Source of the DNA: Epilithonimonas hominis
GTDB lineage: Bacteria > Bacteroidota > Bacteroidia > Flavobacteriales > Weeksellaceae
DNA length: 64,000 nt
Direction: 5' to 3'
NCBI RefSeq assembly: GCF_003730015.1
Contig: NZ_RJTU01000065.1
Location: forward strand, 54,774 to 118,773
Part shown: piece by piece, positions 34,444-42,110 of the stretch
How positions within the stretch are numbered: position 1 is the first letter of the stretch
Layout of the letters: the number at the start of each line of letters is the position of its first letter
The notes under the pieces: model-generated
Told to the model about the DNA's origin: nothing
The model's input: only the letters and a program-made list of their open reading frames with translations
The model's database searches: none
Made by a program: the position numbers and the translations under genes

Positions 34444-34905
34444 TTAGTCCAATATTTTCTCAAAACAAACGCTGTTATCAACTCCAACATATTGCCCATA
34501 ATTGGGGATACTTTTATAACCGCATTTTGGGTAAAGCGCAACAGCTTCGACTTGTTTTTTTCCTGTTTCCAGAACTGTTTTTTCGTAACCTAATTCTTTA
34601 GACCACGTTTCTAATTCCTTCAAAATTGTAGAAGCCAAACCTTTTCCTCGTTTTTCAGGAAGTGTGAACATTCTTTTCACTTCCATCGATATTGAATCCA
34701 CTTCTTTGATAGCGCCACAGGCAACAGCTTCATCATTATCAAAAATTACGACACAATTTTTGAGCATATCAATTTTGTTGTATTGATGATAGAAAGCGTG
34801 TTCTTCGCCATCTATTACGGCAAGATAGGAATCTAATTGCTTTACTAATTTTTGAAAATCTGGGTTTTCAGAGGTTGTTCTAAGGATTTTCATTAATAAT
34901 TTCAT
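34444..34905 (-). CDS. GNAT family N-acetyltransferase
   Basis: The 153-residue protein is a single GNAT domain: MEVKRMFTLPEKRGKGLAST carries the acetyl-CoA-binding RxxGxG/A loop (about 88-107), and KTVLETGKKQVEAVALYPKCGY is the C-terminal strand-helix-strand with the typical Y-x-x-x-G-F/Y end. Target unknown. A second ATG four codons in (34893) is equally possible. It lies downstream of hutH, separated by an inverted repeat. Confidence 0.85.
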   Translation of the reverse strand: MKLLMKILRTTSENPDFQKLVKQLDSYLAVIDGEEHAFYHQYNKIDMLKNCVVIFDNDEAVACGAIKEVDSISMEVKRMFTLPEKRGKGLASTILKELETWSKELGYEKTVLETGKKQVEAVALYPKCGYKSIPNYGQYVGVDNSVCFEKILD

Positions 34906-34916
34906 TGAGGAAAACG

Positions 34917-34990
34917 CTTCGACTCCGCTCAGCGTGACATTTCTAATACTAAACTTTGATTATCAATTGTCAGTCTGAGCGGAGTCGAAG
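34917..34990. repeat. Intergenic inverted repeat (CTGAGCGGAGTCGAAG type)
   Basis: The left arm starts CTTCGACTCCGCTCAGCG (34917-34939) and the right arm ends CTGAGCGGAGTCGAAG (34968-34990). They pair over 23 bases with 2 mismatches, with a 28-base AT-rich loop. The right arm is nearly identical to the element inside the glycosyltransferase gene at 11803-11826. Confidence 0.85.
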
Positions 34991-35008
34991 ACTTTATTGT
35001 TTTATAAT

Positions 35009-36499
35009 TTAATTCACTACAAATTTTCTTTCTCTAATCAACTCCGCAATTTTCAAAATATCCTCACCAATCAATCGGTCACTTTCCAATTTCGGAACTA
35101 CAGAACGGATGATGGCATAATTTTCTTCTACAATTTTGGAACATTTCGCTGGTCTTCGGAATTCCAAACCTTGAGCTGCAAACATTAATTCGATAGCTAG
35201 GATATTTTCTAAATTCCCTAAAATTTGATTGAATTTTCTACCGGAAATACTTCCCATAGAAACGTGGTCTTCCTGACCTAAACTTGTCGGTATAGAATCT
35301 GCCGAAGCTGGAAAACAAAGCGTTTTGTTCTCAGTAACCAGAGCTGCGCTCGTATATTGTGGAATCATAAATCCGGAATTAAGCCCAGAACTTTCTACTA
35401 ATAATTTCGGTAAGCCGTATTTTCCCTCCAAAAGAAGATAACTTCTTCTATCAGAAATATTCCCTAATTCTGCAGCAGCTAATGAAGCATAATCCAAAGG
35501 CAACGCCATCAGTTGTCCGTGGAAATTGCCACCGGAAATTGATTCTTCTGCGCTTAAAACAATCGGATTGTCCGTCACGGAATTCAGTTCAGTTTCTGCC
35601 ATTTGTTTTAGATGTTCGAAGGCATTTCTGCTCGCACCGTGAACCTGCGGAACACATCGCATAGAATAAGGGTCTTGAACTCTGTCACAGAATTCGTGGG
35701 ACTTGAGATTATCTGAATCTTTAAGAAAATTTCGCATTCTTTCTGCTACTTTTCTGCTACCGTCAAACGGACGGATCTCGTGCAACTCTTTCTTGAACGG
35801 ACTTGATGAACCTCGGTAAGCCTCGATGCTCATTGATGCAGTCAAATCTGCCAAATCCAAAAGATATTCGAATTTTGCAAGACCAGTAATGGCGTGAGCT
35901 AATATAAATTGCGTTCCATTAATTAAGCCTAAACCTTCTTTCGGGCCGAGTTTTAAAGGTTGGATGTTATGTTTTTCCAAAACTTCGGAAGTAACTTTGA
36001 TTTCGTCGTTTTCCCAAACCTGACCTAAACCTAACAATGGCAAAACCAAATGAGCCAACGGCGCCAAATCTCCGGAAGCACCAACAGAACCTTGCTCCGG
36101 AACAACAGGAATAATATCCAATTCCAACATCAGAATCAATCGCTCAATAACATCTAATGAAACTCCCGAAAATCCTTTCGACAAAGCATGGATTTTGGAA
36201 ATCATCATTATTTTGGAAATGTCTTTTTGGATTGGTTTTCCAACACCAACAGCGTGAGAAATAATCAAATTATGCTGAAGTTGAGCCGTTTCTGATTCCG
36301 AAATCTTAGTGTCACAAAGTGGTCCAAAACCTGTGTTGATGCCATAAACAGTTCTGTCAGAAGCTACGATTTTCTGAACATTCTGTTGTGACTTTATGAT
36401 TTGCTCTTTTGATTGTTGATTGAGTTGGGCTTTGGCAGGATTTTGTAAAATCTCTAAAACATTCTTAAATCCCAATTGGTCGATTCCGTAAATCATCAC
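35009..36499 (-). CDS. hutH: Histidine ammonia-lyase
   Basis: The 496-residue protein carries the Ala-Ser-Gly triad (141-143, in GSVGASGDLAPLAH) that forms the MIO cofactor, plus VYGINTGFGPL (catalytic Tyr loop), LGLINGTQF and QDHVSMG (as GQEDHVSMGSISGR). Size and motif order match HutH, which deaminates histidine to urocanate. Tyrosine or phenylalanine ammonia-lyases share the fold, but the HAL-type motifs fit better. Other hut genes are not adjacent. It is preceded 60 bases upstream by a YfiT-like gene on the same strand. Confidence 0.92.
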   Translation of the reverse strand: MMIYGIDQLGFKNVLEILQNPAKAQLNQQSKEQIIKSQQNVQKIVASDRTVYGINTGFGPLCDTKISESETAQLQHNLIISHAVGVGKPIQKDISKIMMISKIHALSKGFSGVSLDVIERLILMLELDIIPVVPEQGSVGASGDLAPLAHLVLPLLGLGQVWENDEIKVTSEVLEKHNIQPLKLGPKEGLGLINGTQFILAHAITGLAKFEYLLDLADLTASMSIEAYRGSSSPFKKELHEIRPFDGSRKVAERMRNFLKDSDNLKSHEFCDRVQDPYSMRCVPQVHGASRNAFEHLKQMAETELNSVTDNPIVLSAEESISGGNFHGQLMALPLDYASLAAAELGNISDRRSYLLLEGKYGLPKLLVESSGLNSGFMIPQYTSAALVTENKTLCFPASADSIPTSLGQEDHVSMGSISGRKFNQILGNLENILAIELMFAAQGLEFRRPAKCSKIVEENYAIIRSVVPKLESDRLIGEDILKIAELIRERKFVVN

Positions 36500-36559
36500 T
36501 GAAAAAAAATTTCCTAAAAATACACTTTTCGGGAGGAATATTGGAAAAGGATTTATTAA

Positions 36560-37090
36560 TTAATCAAATCTCAAATCCTTCGCCTGACGAATATGCGCCA
36601 AATGATGCTGACAATGCCAGCCGTAAATCAAAATGTTTTCTTTGAACAAAATCTTTTCCGATTGTTCCGGATGAATGAATTCTTTACTCAAATCTTCCAC
36701 GGTCAACGTTTTCAAAAGATAAGCCCATCGCGCGTGCAAAGCTTCCAGAAGTTGCAAAGAAACCAATGGTGAGAGATTGTTGTCCGGTAATTCTGCCCAA
36801 AGACTTTCATCATAAGGTTTGATGGTAGGAACATTTTCCGTCAATGCCAGTTTGAATCTCATATAACTGTTGATATGACTGTCGGCGCAATGATGAACGA
36901 CTTGAGAAATCGTCCAACCTTCTGGTCTATAGCTTAACTGTAAATCCTTTTCATCAAGATTTTGAATCTCAGCTTTGACAAGATTCGGAAAATTTTCTAT
37001 GTCAGAAATCGCAGAATCGATGATGTCTTTTGTTATGGATTCTGGTTTTACGAATTTTCCGACTGGATATTTTAATTGTTCTAAGTTCAT
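36560..37090 (-). CDS. YfiT/BstA-like putative metal-dependent hydrolase (DinB-fold)
   Basis: The 176-residue protein matches the YfiT family: YPVGKFVKPESIT at the start, GWTISQVVHHCADSHINSYM with the first metal His, and YGWHCQHHLAHIR near the C terminus with the other metal ligands. The four-helix DinB/BstA fold includes bacillithiol transferases and related thiol transferases in other bacteria; the substrate here is unknown. Its ATG overlaps the upstream SGNH stop (TAATG), so the two are coupled. Confidence 0.85.
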   Translation of the reverse strand: MNLEQLKYPVGKFVKPESITKDIIDSAISDIENFPNLVKAEIQNLDEKDLQLSYRPEGWTISQVVHHCADSHINSYMRFKLALTENVPTIKPYDESLWAELPDNNLSPLVSLQLLEALHARWAYLLKTLTVEDLSKEFIHPEQSEKILFKENILIYGWHCQHHLAHIRQAKDLRFD

Positions 37091-37743
37091 TATTTCAAAT
37101 TCTTCATCAGAATAGCTTCCATTTTTTCGTAACCTAATTTGGTTGGGTGGATTCCATCTTCTGCGATTTCTTTAGACAATCCATTTTTTTCGTCTTTCAA
37201 AACTGAATGATAATCGACATAAGTGATTTTGTTTTTCTGTGCGTAATCTTTTATCATTTTGTTAAGAGCAATCACTTTTTTTGCAGGTTCTTTGCCATTT
37301 CTCCAAGGGAAATCGTAAGCCGGAAGAACAGAACAAAGAACGACTTTGATGTTGTTGGCTTTTGCCAATTCTGCCATAGAAACAATATTTCCGAAAACTT
37401 TTTCTAAAGAAATCGGACCTTGATTTTCCGCAATATCGTTAGTTCCGGCAAGAATAATGACACGTTTTGGTTTCAGTTTAATCACATCTTCCCGGAATCT
37501 CAAAAGCATCTGCGAAGTCACTTGTCCACTAATTCCTCGTCCTACAAAGTTATTTTTTGTAAAAAATCCCGGGTCTGTAGCAAACCAACCTTCTGTAATA
37601 GAATCTCCCATTAAAACAGAATTTGGAGCAATATTTTGAGAAATAACCTGTTGATTTTGTTTTTCGTATCTGCCAAAATTGGCAAAGTCTTGAGCTTTAG
37701 ACATTGTAGAAAATAAGATGATAATAAAAGTTAGGATTTTCAT
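37090..37743 (-). CDS. Secreted SGNH/GDSL hydrolase
   Basis: The 217-residue protein starts with a signal peptide (KILTFIIILFSTMSKA) and then has the SGNH blocks: LMGDSITEGW (nucleophile Ser), AGTNDIAENQG (Asn of block III) and DGIHPTKLGY (Asp/His). It resembles acylhydrolases and peptidoglycan or glycan esterases exported to the periplasm or surface. The ATG at 37743 is chosen over an upstream one 36 codons earlier, because a TAAATTTG promoter element (37759-37766) lies inside that extension and the signal peptide begins here. Confidence 0.88.
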   Translation of the reverse strand: MKILTFIIILFSTMSKAQDFANFGRYEKQNQQVISQNIAPNSVLMGDSITEGWFATDPGFFTKNNFVGRGISGQVTSQMLLRFREDVIKLKPKRVIILAGTNDIAENQGPISLEKVFGNIVSMAELAKANNIKVVLCSVLPAYDFPWRNGKEPAKKVIALNKMIKDYAQKNKITYVDYHSVLKDEKNGLSKEIAEDGIHPTKLGYEKMEAILMKNLK

Positions 37744-37758
37744 TTTTCTGATTATAAT

Positions 37759-37766
37759 CAAATTTA
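37759..37766 (-). promoter_or_regulatory. Candidate -7 element for the SGNH-yfiT operon
   Basis: The minus strand reads TAAATTTG, 15 bases before the ATG at 37743. No clear -33 TTG. Confidence 0.5.
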
Positions 37767-37861
37767 TGAAATAAGAATGATTGAAATGTTTTATTTTAAT
37801 CAAACTTGGCTGAGCGAAGCGCCTTTGCCTCGTTATCTTTTCTTTTTTCAAGGAATCGGCG

Positions 37862-37935
37862 AATTATCATTTGCGAACCTTAAATATTTTCAATAATTAT
37901 AAAAAAATCTTTGAGAGCTTTGCGTTCAAAATAAT
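37862..37935 (+). repeat. Intergenic repeat of the TTTGCGAAC/CTTTGCGTTC type, copy 1
   Basis: TTTGCGAACCTTAAA, later AAAAAATCTTTG, then GCTTTGCGTTCAAAATA. The same three blocks occur in the same order and strand at 55111-55180. Confidence 0.7.
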
Positions 37936-37952
37936 ATCAATAATTTTACAAA

Positions 37953-38195
37953 ATGGAAAACACTTCAAAAGACCCTTTGCACGGCAAAAGATTGGACGCG
38001 ATTCTTGAGGAATTGCTAGAATACTACAAAGGTTATGGAGAATTGGGAAAACAAATCAACATCAAGTGTTTTACGGGCGAAAATCCAAGTGTGAGTTCCT
38101 CTCTCAAATTTCTTCGCAAAACACCTTGGGCAAGGGCAAAAGTAGAGAGTCTGTATCTCTACGTTTTGAGAAAGAAAAAGAAGCAAGGTCTTTAG
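37953..38195 (+). CDS. VF530 family small DNA-binding protein
   Basis: The 80-residue protein has DPLHGKRLDAILEELLEYY and SSSLKFLRKTPWARAKVE, the signature of the VF530 (DUF2132) family, whose structure is a small helical domain thought to bind DNA. Length is normal for the family. It is monocistronic between a repeat and an inverted repeat, with no recognisable promoter. Function otherwise unknown. Confidence 0.9.
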   Translation: MENTSKDPLHGKRLDAILEELLEYYKGYGELGKQINIKCFTGENPSVSSSLKFLRKTPWARAKVESLYLYVLRKKKKQGL

Positions 38196-38212
38196 CGCTA
38201 AAGAAATTTTTT

Positions 38213-38280
38213 TTCCCCAACGTTAAAGGGAGAAATTTCTTAAATGGTTTATCAAAGTCACTCCCTTTAGGGTTGGGGAA
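38213..38280. repeat. Inverted repeat (CCCCAACGTTAAAGGGAG)
   Basis: TTCCCCAACGTTAAAGGGAG (38213-38232) pairs with CTCCCTTTAGGGTTGGGGAA (38261-38280) with one or two mismatches, loop 28 bases. It lies between convergent genes VF530 and YchJ and may end both transcripts. Confidence 0.75.
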
Positions 38281-38293
38281 ATGATTTTGATAA

Positions 38294-38674
38294 TCAATCC
38301 AAAAATTCTCCAGTTACATAATACCAACGATTCTGAATCATTTTGAATTGCGACAACTCGTGGTGAACCTGTGGTTTTCCATCTTCATCAACATAAAAAG
38401 CCTTAAATTCTACTTTATTAGTTGAAGGTTTATCGACAATTTCCAGCTTCGTCCATTCATTGATTTCGCCCCATTCCTGCAAGTCTTTTTTATTATGAAA
38501 CTGTCTTTTGTTAGGCGAAGTTGTTTCCCAAAGATATTCTCCATTCGGAATTGCGAAAGCTGAAAAACGGGAACGCATCAAAGATTCCGCTGTGGGAGGG
38601 AACTTTTCTTTGGCGTGATAAGGCTGACAACAATCTTCGTAGGATTTTCCGGAACAACAAGGGCAAGTCGTCAT
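38294..38674 (-). CDS. YchJ family protein with N-terminal SEC-C motif
   Basis: The 126-residue protein has a SEC-C zinc motif (TCPCCSGKSYEDCC, C4/C6/C7 and C15/C16-type spacing) followed by the YchJ core with PTAESLMRSRFSAFA and WEIN-like stretches and a NTF2-like end RWYYVTGEF. YchJ is of unknown function. It is 2 bases downstream of the DUF2255-like gene on the same strand. Confidence 0.88.
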   Translation of the reverse strand: MTTCPCCSGKSYEDCCQPYHAKEKFPPTAESLMRSRFSAFAIPNGEYLWETTSPNKRQFHNKKDLQEWGEINEWTKLEIVDKPSTNKVEFKAFYVDEDGKPQVHHELSQFKMIQNRWYYVTGEFLD

Positions 38675-38676
38675 AT

Positions 38677-39054
38677 CTATCTAGTTTTATTATTTAGAAT
38701 GACAAATTCCATTGTTTTGGCAACGTGTTTTTCTTTGATGATGCCATTTGCATAAAAACTATTTTCTCCAGAATCATATTTATCAAGATAAGCCTGATTG
38801 ATTTCCTGTTCAAGTTCAGATAAATCCTCAGGGATTCTAGCTTCAATTTTATAGATGGTTTCTCCGCATTTAATCTCTCCAAGATTATCTTTTAGAAAAG
38901 TATTGTACCAGCTTTTTTCTGCAAATCCCCAAGAGCGGGCAAAAATTCGGTTTTCCACAGTAACCATCCAAATTTCCAGAAAAGTTTCTCTTTCCTTGCC
39001 GGCTTTTATACCGATTAAATTGTGAGAATTAATGTATTGAATTGCTGTATTCAT
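38677..39054 (-). CDS. DUF2255-like protein
   Basis: The 125-residue protein has FLEIWMVTVENRIFARSWGF and KSWYNTFLKDN, a pattern like DUF2255, a family related to flavin-binding nitroreductase-like split barrels, in which a solvent-exposed W is followed by a basic pocket. I am only moderately sure of the family. It forms an operon with the YchJ gene. No cofactor motif is visible. Confidence 0.6.
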   Translation of the reverse strand: MNTAIQYINSHNLIGIKAGKERETFLEIWMVTVENRIFARSWGFAEKSWYNTFLKDNLGEIKCGETIYKIEARIPEDLSELEQEINQAYLDKYDSGENSFYANGIIKEKHVAKTMEFVILNNKTR

Positions 39055-39083
39055 TTTTGCGATTTAATTATTTTGACTGCATA

Positions 39084-39115
39084 ACTTTGTCAAAGATTTT
39101 AAACTTTGACAAAGT
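39084..39115. repeat. Perfect palindrome (ACTTTGTCAAAG)
   Basis: ACTTTGTCAAAG and CTTTGACAAAGT are exact complements (12 bp) around an 8-base ATTTTAAA loop. It lies in the 75-base gap between the M3 peptidase gene and the DUF2255-like gene. There is no T run, so a classical terminator is unlikely. Confidence 0.85.
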
Positions 39116-39129
39116 GCTAAAAACCCCAA

Positions 39130-41211
39130 TTATTCTCCAAACGCACGCTTTAGTAAACTCTCTACTTTTGGCTCGCTTCCTCGGAAATTTTTGTACAATT
39201 CCATTGGATTTTTAGTCCCACCAGAAGAAAGAAGAACTTTATATTTCGCCGCAATATCAGGATTAAAAATTCCATTTTCTTTGAAATATTGGAAAGCATC
39301 CGCATCCAAAACCTCAGCCCATTTGTAAGAATAATAACCCGCCGAATAACCGCCTTGGAAAATATGCGAAAAACTTGGACTTGCCGCAGTTTCCGGATTG
39401 CTCGGGTAAAGATTGGTTGCCGCAGTTTTCTCCACTTCAAACGCTTTCACAGTCTTATTCTCCAACGCTCCAACTTCTGTATGATAAGCCATATCCAATA
39501 AACCGAATCCAAGCTGTCTCAAAGTCTGATAACCTTCCATAAAGGATTTGCTTTGGGATAATTTCTCGATTTTTTCAGTTGGAAGAATTTCTCCCGTCTG
39601 ATAATGTTTAGCGAAAGTTTTCAAGAATTCTGGTTCATAGCAATAGTTTTCCAGAAACTGAGAAGGCAATTCTACAAAATCCCATTTGACCGAAGTTCCG
39701 GAAAGATTCGGATATTGCGTGTCTGCGAGAATCCCGTGAAGTGCGTGTCCGAACTCGTGGAAAAGCGTTGTCACTTCCTGAAAAGTCAATAAACTTGGTG
39801 TGTCCTTGGTCGGTTTTGTGAAATTGCAAACAACCGAAATATGCGGACGAGAATTTTCTCCGTCTTTTTTATATTGATTTTTATAGCTCGTCATCCACGC
39901 ACCGGCACGTTTCCCTTTTCTTGGGTGATAATCTACATAAAGCAGAGCTTTGAAGTTGGATGATGGATGATGGATGTCGGAAGTTTCCGTTGAATTGCTA
40001 TCATCCTGCTTCCCGCTTCTGACCTCTGACACTTCATAGGTTTTTACATCCTGATGATATTTCTGAACATCAGTAATTTCTTTAAACTCTAATCCGAATA
40101 ATTTTCCTGCTAATCCAAAAACAGCTTCCTGAACTTTTTCCAACTGGAAATAAGGTTTCAGTTCTTCATCATCAATATCGAATTTTTGTTTTCTTAATTT
40201 TTCTGCGTAGAAAGTGTGGTCGTAGCTTTGGATATCATCGATTCCGTCAGCTTTTGCCAAAGATTTTAATTCTTCGATTTCTTTTTTGGCATAAGGCGTT
40301 GCTTTTTCCAGAAGTTCATTGAGAAACTCAAAAACTTTTTCGGGAGATTTTGCCATTCTTTCTTCCAAAACAAAATCTGCATAATTCTTATAACCTAATA
40401 GTTCCGCTTTTTCCTGACGAAGTTTTACAATTTCTTTGATGAGGTTTTGATTGTCAAATTCGCCACCGTCAAAGGATTTTTTTCCGTTGGCCAAAGCCAA
40501 TTCTTTTCTCAGTTCGCGGTTTTCAGCGTAAGTCATTGCCGGAAGATAGCTTGGATATTGCAACGTAATCACATAACCGTCCAAACCTTTTTCCTTGGCA
40601 TCGTCTTCATATTGCTGAATGACGGCTTCCGGAATGCCTTTTAAGTATTCTTTACTAGTGATGTGTTTGAAATAAGCGTTGGTTGAAGCCAGGGCATTTT
40701 GTCCAAACTGAAGCGATTTTGTAGATAATTCCATGTTGATTTTCTCCAGTTTTTTTTTGTCTTGCTCACTCAATAAAGCGCCGCTTCTCACAAAACCTTT
40801 GTAAGTTTCGTTGAGTAACATTTCCTGTTCTTCATTCAGAGATAAAATGTCTTTCTGGTCGTAAACCTTTTTTATTCTTTCAAATAGTTTTTCGTATTGA
40901 GAGATTTTGGAAGAGAATTCAGTCAATAATGGTGAAACTTCCTGAGCAATTTTCTGAATCTCGTCATTAGTTTCTGCAGAATTTAAGTTGAAAAAAATAT
41001 TGGAAACCCTGTCCAGCTGCTCTCCCGAAAAAGCCATTGCTTCAATCGTATTTTCGAAAGTTGGTTCTTCTGAGTTATTTGTTATTTCATCAATTTCTTG
41101 TTCGGAAAGGTGGATTAATTCCTGGAAAGCTGGCAGATAATGTTCTTCTTTGATTTCCTCGAAAGGCGATGAGGTATATTTGGTGTTGAATTTTTCTAAA
41201 AGTGGATTCAT
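39130..41211 (-). CDS. M3 family metallopeptidase (Dcp/OpdA-like), with a repeat-encoded insertion
   Basis: The 693-residue protein is a zinc oligopeptidase of the M3 (thimet) family. Zinc motif FHEFGHALHG lies near residue 485, with GTSVKWDFVELPSQFLENY downstream, and the last third matches Dcp/OpdA. Cytoplasmic; degrades short peptides. Residues about 395-419 (in DNA 39955-40029) form a hydrophilic Ser/Asp/Glu/His-rich segment between YEV and FKALLYVDYHP that reads from a repeat-like DNA stretch. The promoter at 41266-41298 is a full match and gives a leader of about 50 bases. Confidence 0.93.
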   Translation of the reverse strand: MNPLLEKFNTKYTSSPFEEIKEEHYLPAFQELIHLSEQEIDEITNNSEEPTFENTIEAMAFSGEQLDRVSNIFFNLNSAETNDEIQKIAQEVSPLLTEFSSKISQYEKLFERIKKVYDQKDILSLNEEQEMLLNETYKGFVRSGALLSEQDKKKLEKINMELSTKSLQFGQNALASTNAYFKHITSKEYLKGIPEAVIQQYEDDAKEKGLDGYVITLQYPSYLPAMTYAENRELRKELALANGKKSFDGGEFDNQNLIKEIVKLRQEKAELLGYKNYADFVLEERMAKSPEKVFEFLNELLEKATPYAKKEIEELKSLAKADGIDDIQSYDHTFYAEKLRKQKFDIDDEELKPYFQLEKVQEAVFGLAGKLFGLEFKEITDVQKYHQDVKTYEVSEVRSGKQDDSNSTETSDIHHPSSNFKALLYVDYHPRKGKRAGAWMTSYKNQYKKDGENSRPHISVVCNFTKPTKDTPSLLTFQEVTTLFHEFGHALHGILADTQYPNLSGTSVKWDFVELPSQFLENYCYEPEFLKTFAKHYQTGEILPTEKIEKLSQSKSFMEGYQTLRQLGFGLLDMAYHTEVGALENKTVKAFEVEKTAATNLYPSNPETAASPSFSHIFQGGYSAGYYSYKWAEVLDADAFQYFKENGIFNPDIAAKYKVLLSSGGTKNPMELYKNFRGSEPKVESLLKRAFGE
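39955..40032 (-). repeat. Repeat-like stretch encoding the M3 peptidase insertion
   Basis: Plus-strand blocks GGATGATGGATGATGGATG and GCTTCCCGCTTCTGACCTC have low complexity, with tandem GATGATG units and imperfect self-complementarity between the ends, unlike the surrounding coding DNA. It keeps the frame open and adds about 25 residues. Confidence 0.55.
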
Positions 41212-41265
41212 AAAGATGAATTATTAATGATAAATTATAAATGATTTTCTGTGTGTCGTAATTGA

Positions 41266-41298
41266 CAAATTTAGTACCTAAAGTTGAAAGTATGACAA
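41266..41298 (-). promoter_or_regulatory. Promoter of the M3 peptidase gene
   Basis: On the minus strand TTG (plus 41296-41298) is followed after 22 bases by TAAATTTG (plus 41266-41273), a full consensus. Confidence 0.7.
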
Positions 41299-41300
41299 AA

Positions 41301-41421
41301 TTGCGCCCCGACTTGAACGGAGCTCATTTTTTTATTGCAATGTCCGAAATTTCTATTGTTGGACTAACTTTCTTTGCAATAAAAAAATAGCGGGAGTGGA
41401 AGGCGGATAAAGGCGCCCAAA
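41301..41421 (-). repeat. Dispersed hairpin repeat, copy C (family 2)
   Basis: The minus strand reads TTTGGGCGCCTTTATCCG at one end and GAGCTCCGTTCAAGTCGG at the other, as in copy B (33174-33261). Its centre is longer: ATTTTTTTATTGC and GCAATAAAAAAAT arms enclose a 30-base inner hairpin. It separates two divergent genes. Confidence 0.7.
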
Positions 41422-41486
41422 TTAACAGTAGTAAAAAGGAAAATGAAATATTATCAGAGAAAAAGTTTTTGTGTTCAAATTCTTTT

Positions 41487-41494
41487 TAGATTTG
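41487..41494 (+). promoter_or_regulatory. Candidate -7 element for the SRPBCC gene
   Basis: TAGATTTG matches TAnnTTTG, 24 bases before the ATG; the nearest TTG upstream is only 15 bases away. Confidence 0.35.
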
Positions 41495-41518
41495 TTTTAA
41501 ACTTAAAACTAATTTATT

Positions 41519-42049
41519 ATGAAGAAATTTCTGAAAATCATTAGCGTCATCGTGGCAATTATTATTGCTTATTGCGTGATTGCAATGTTGTTTTTTGACA
41601 GTAAATGCCATAACGAACAATCTCTCGTTATCAATTCTCCGAAAGAGAAAGTGTGGCAAAATGTGAATTCTATGAAAGCTTTCAACACCTGGAATCCCTG
41701 GATGAAAATGGATCCGAATTTGACAGTAACTTACAAAGGAAGGCCTGGTGAAGTGGGCGATGGCTACCATTGGAAAGGAAATGATGATGTTGGTGAAGGC
41801 GAACAGGAGATCACAGCAATTGTCCCAAACGAAAAAGTCGCCACAAAAATGCATTTTATCAAACCAATGGATGATAATGCGACTTCGGATTTGCTTTTGG
41901 CTTCTGAAGGTTCCGGAACCAAAGTTACCTGGACAATTGATTATGAAATTGAAACGCTTTTCAAACCAATGAAACCGCTAATGACCTGGCAGATGAACAA
42001 ATCGTTCTCGGAAGGTCTTGGAAAACTAAAAGCACTTTCTGAAAAATAA
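41519..42049 (+). CDS. SRPBCC (START-like) family protein with N-terminal membrane segment
   Basis: The 176-residue protein has one N-terminal hydrophobic segment (IISVIVAIIIAYCVIAMLFF, about 6-26), then a polyketide-cyclase/START-like domain: VINSPKEKVWQNVNSMKAF, FNTWNPWMKMDPN, and WQMNKSFSEGLGKLK at the end. This family makes a lipid- or ligand-binding cavity. The membrane anchor places it in the inner membrane with the domain facing one side. No ligand is known. It is monocistronic with a strong terminator. Confidence 0.87.
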   Translation: MKKFLKIISVIVAIIIAYCVIAMLFFDSKCHNEQSLVINSPKEKVWQNVNSMKAFNTWNPWMKMDPNLTVTYKGRPGEVGDGYHWKGNDDVGEGEQEITAIVPNEKVATKMHFIKPMDDNATSDLLLASEGSGTKVTWTIDYEIETLFKPMKPLMTWQMNKSFSEGLGKLKALSEK

Positions 42050-42055
42050 AAAACA

Positions 42056-42085
42056 AAAAACGCCTCAGCTAGTTGAGGCGTTTTC
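42056..42085. terminator. Bidirectional terminator between SRPBCC and GH13 genes
   Basis: AAAACGCCTCA and TGAGGCGTTTT stem with GCTAGT loop, A and T runs on both sides. Confidence 0.85.
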
Positions 42086-42110
42086 ATTTGATTTGAAAAT
42101 TTATTTTGTC

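Larger units (their letters stand above)
41212..41518. other. Divergent gap between M3 peptidase and SRPBCC genes
   Basis: A 307-base gap with the M3 promoter (41266-41298), family-2 repeat copy C (41301-41421) and a weak SRPBCC promoter. It has no gene. Confidence 0.75.

Noticed and set aside
41301..41421. Possible riboswitch upstream of the SRPBCC gene
   Set aside because: The fold is an element shared with 33174-33261, which has no matching downstream gene, so it is a repeat.
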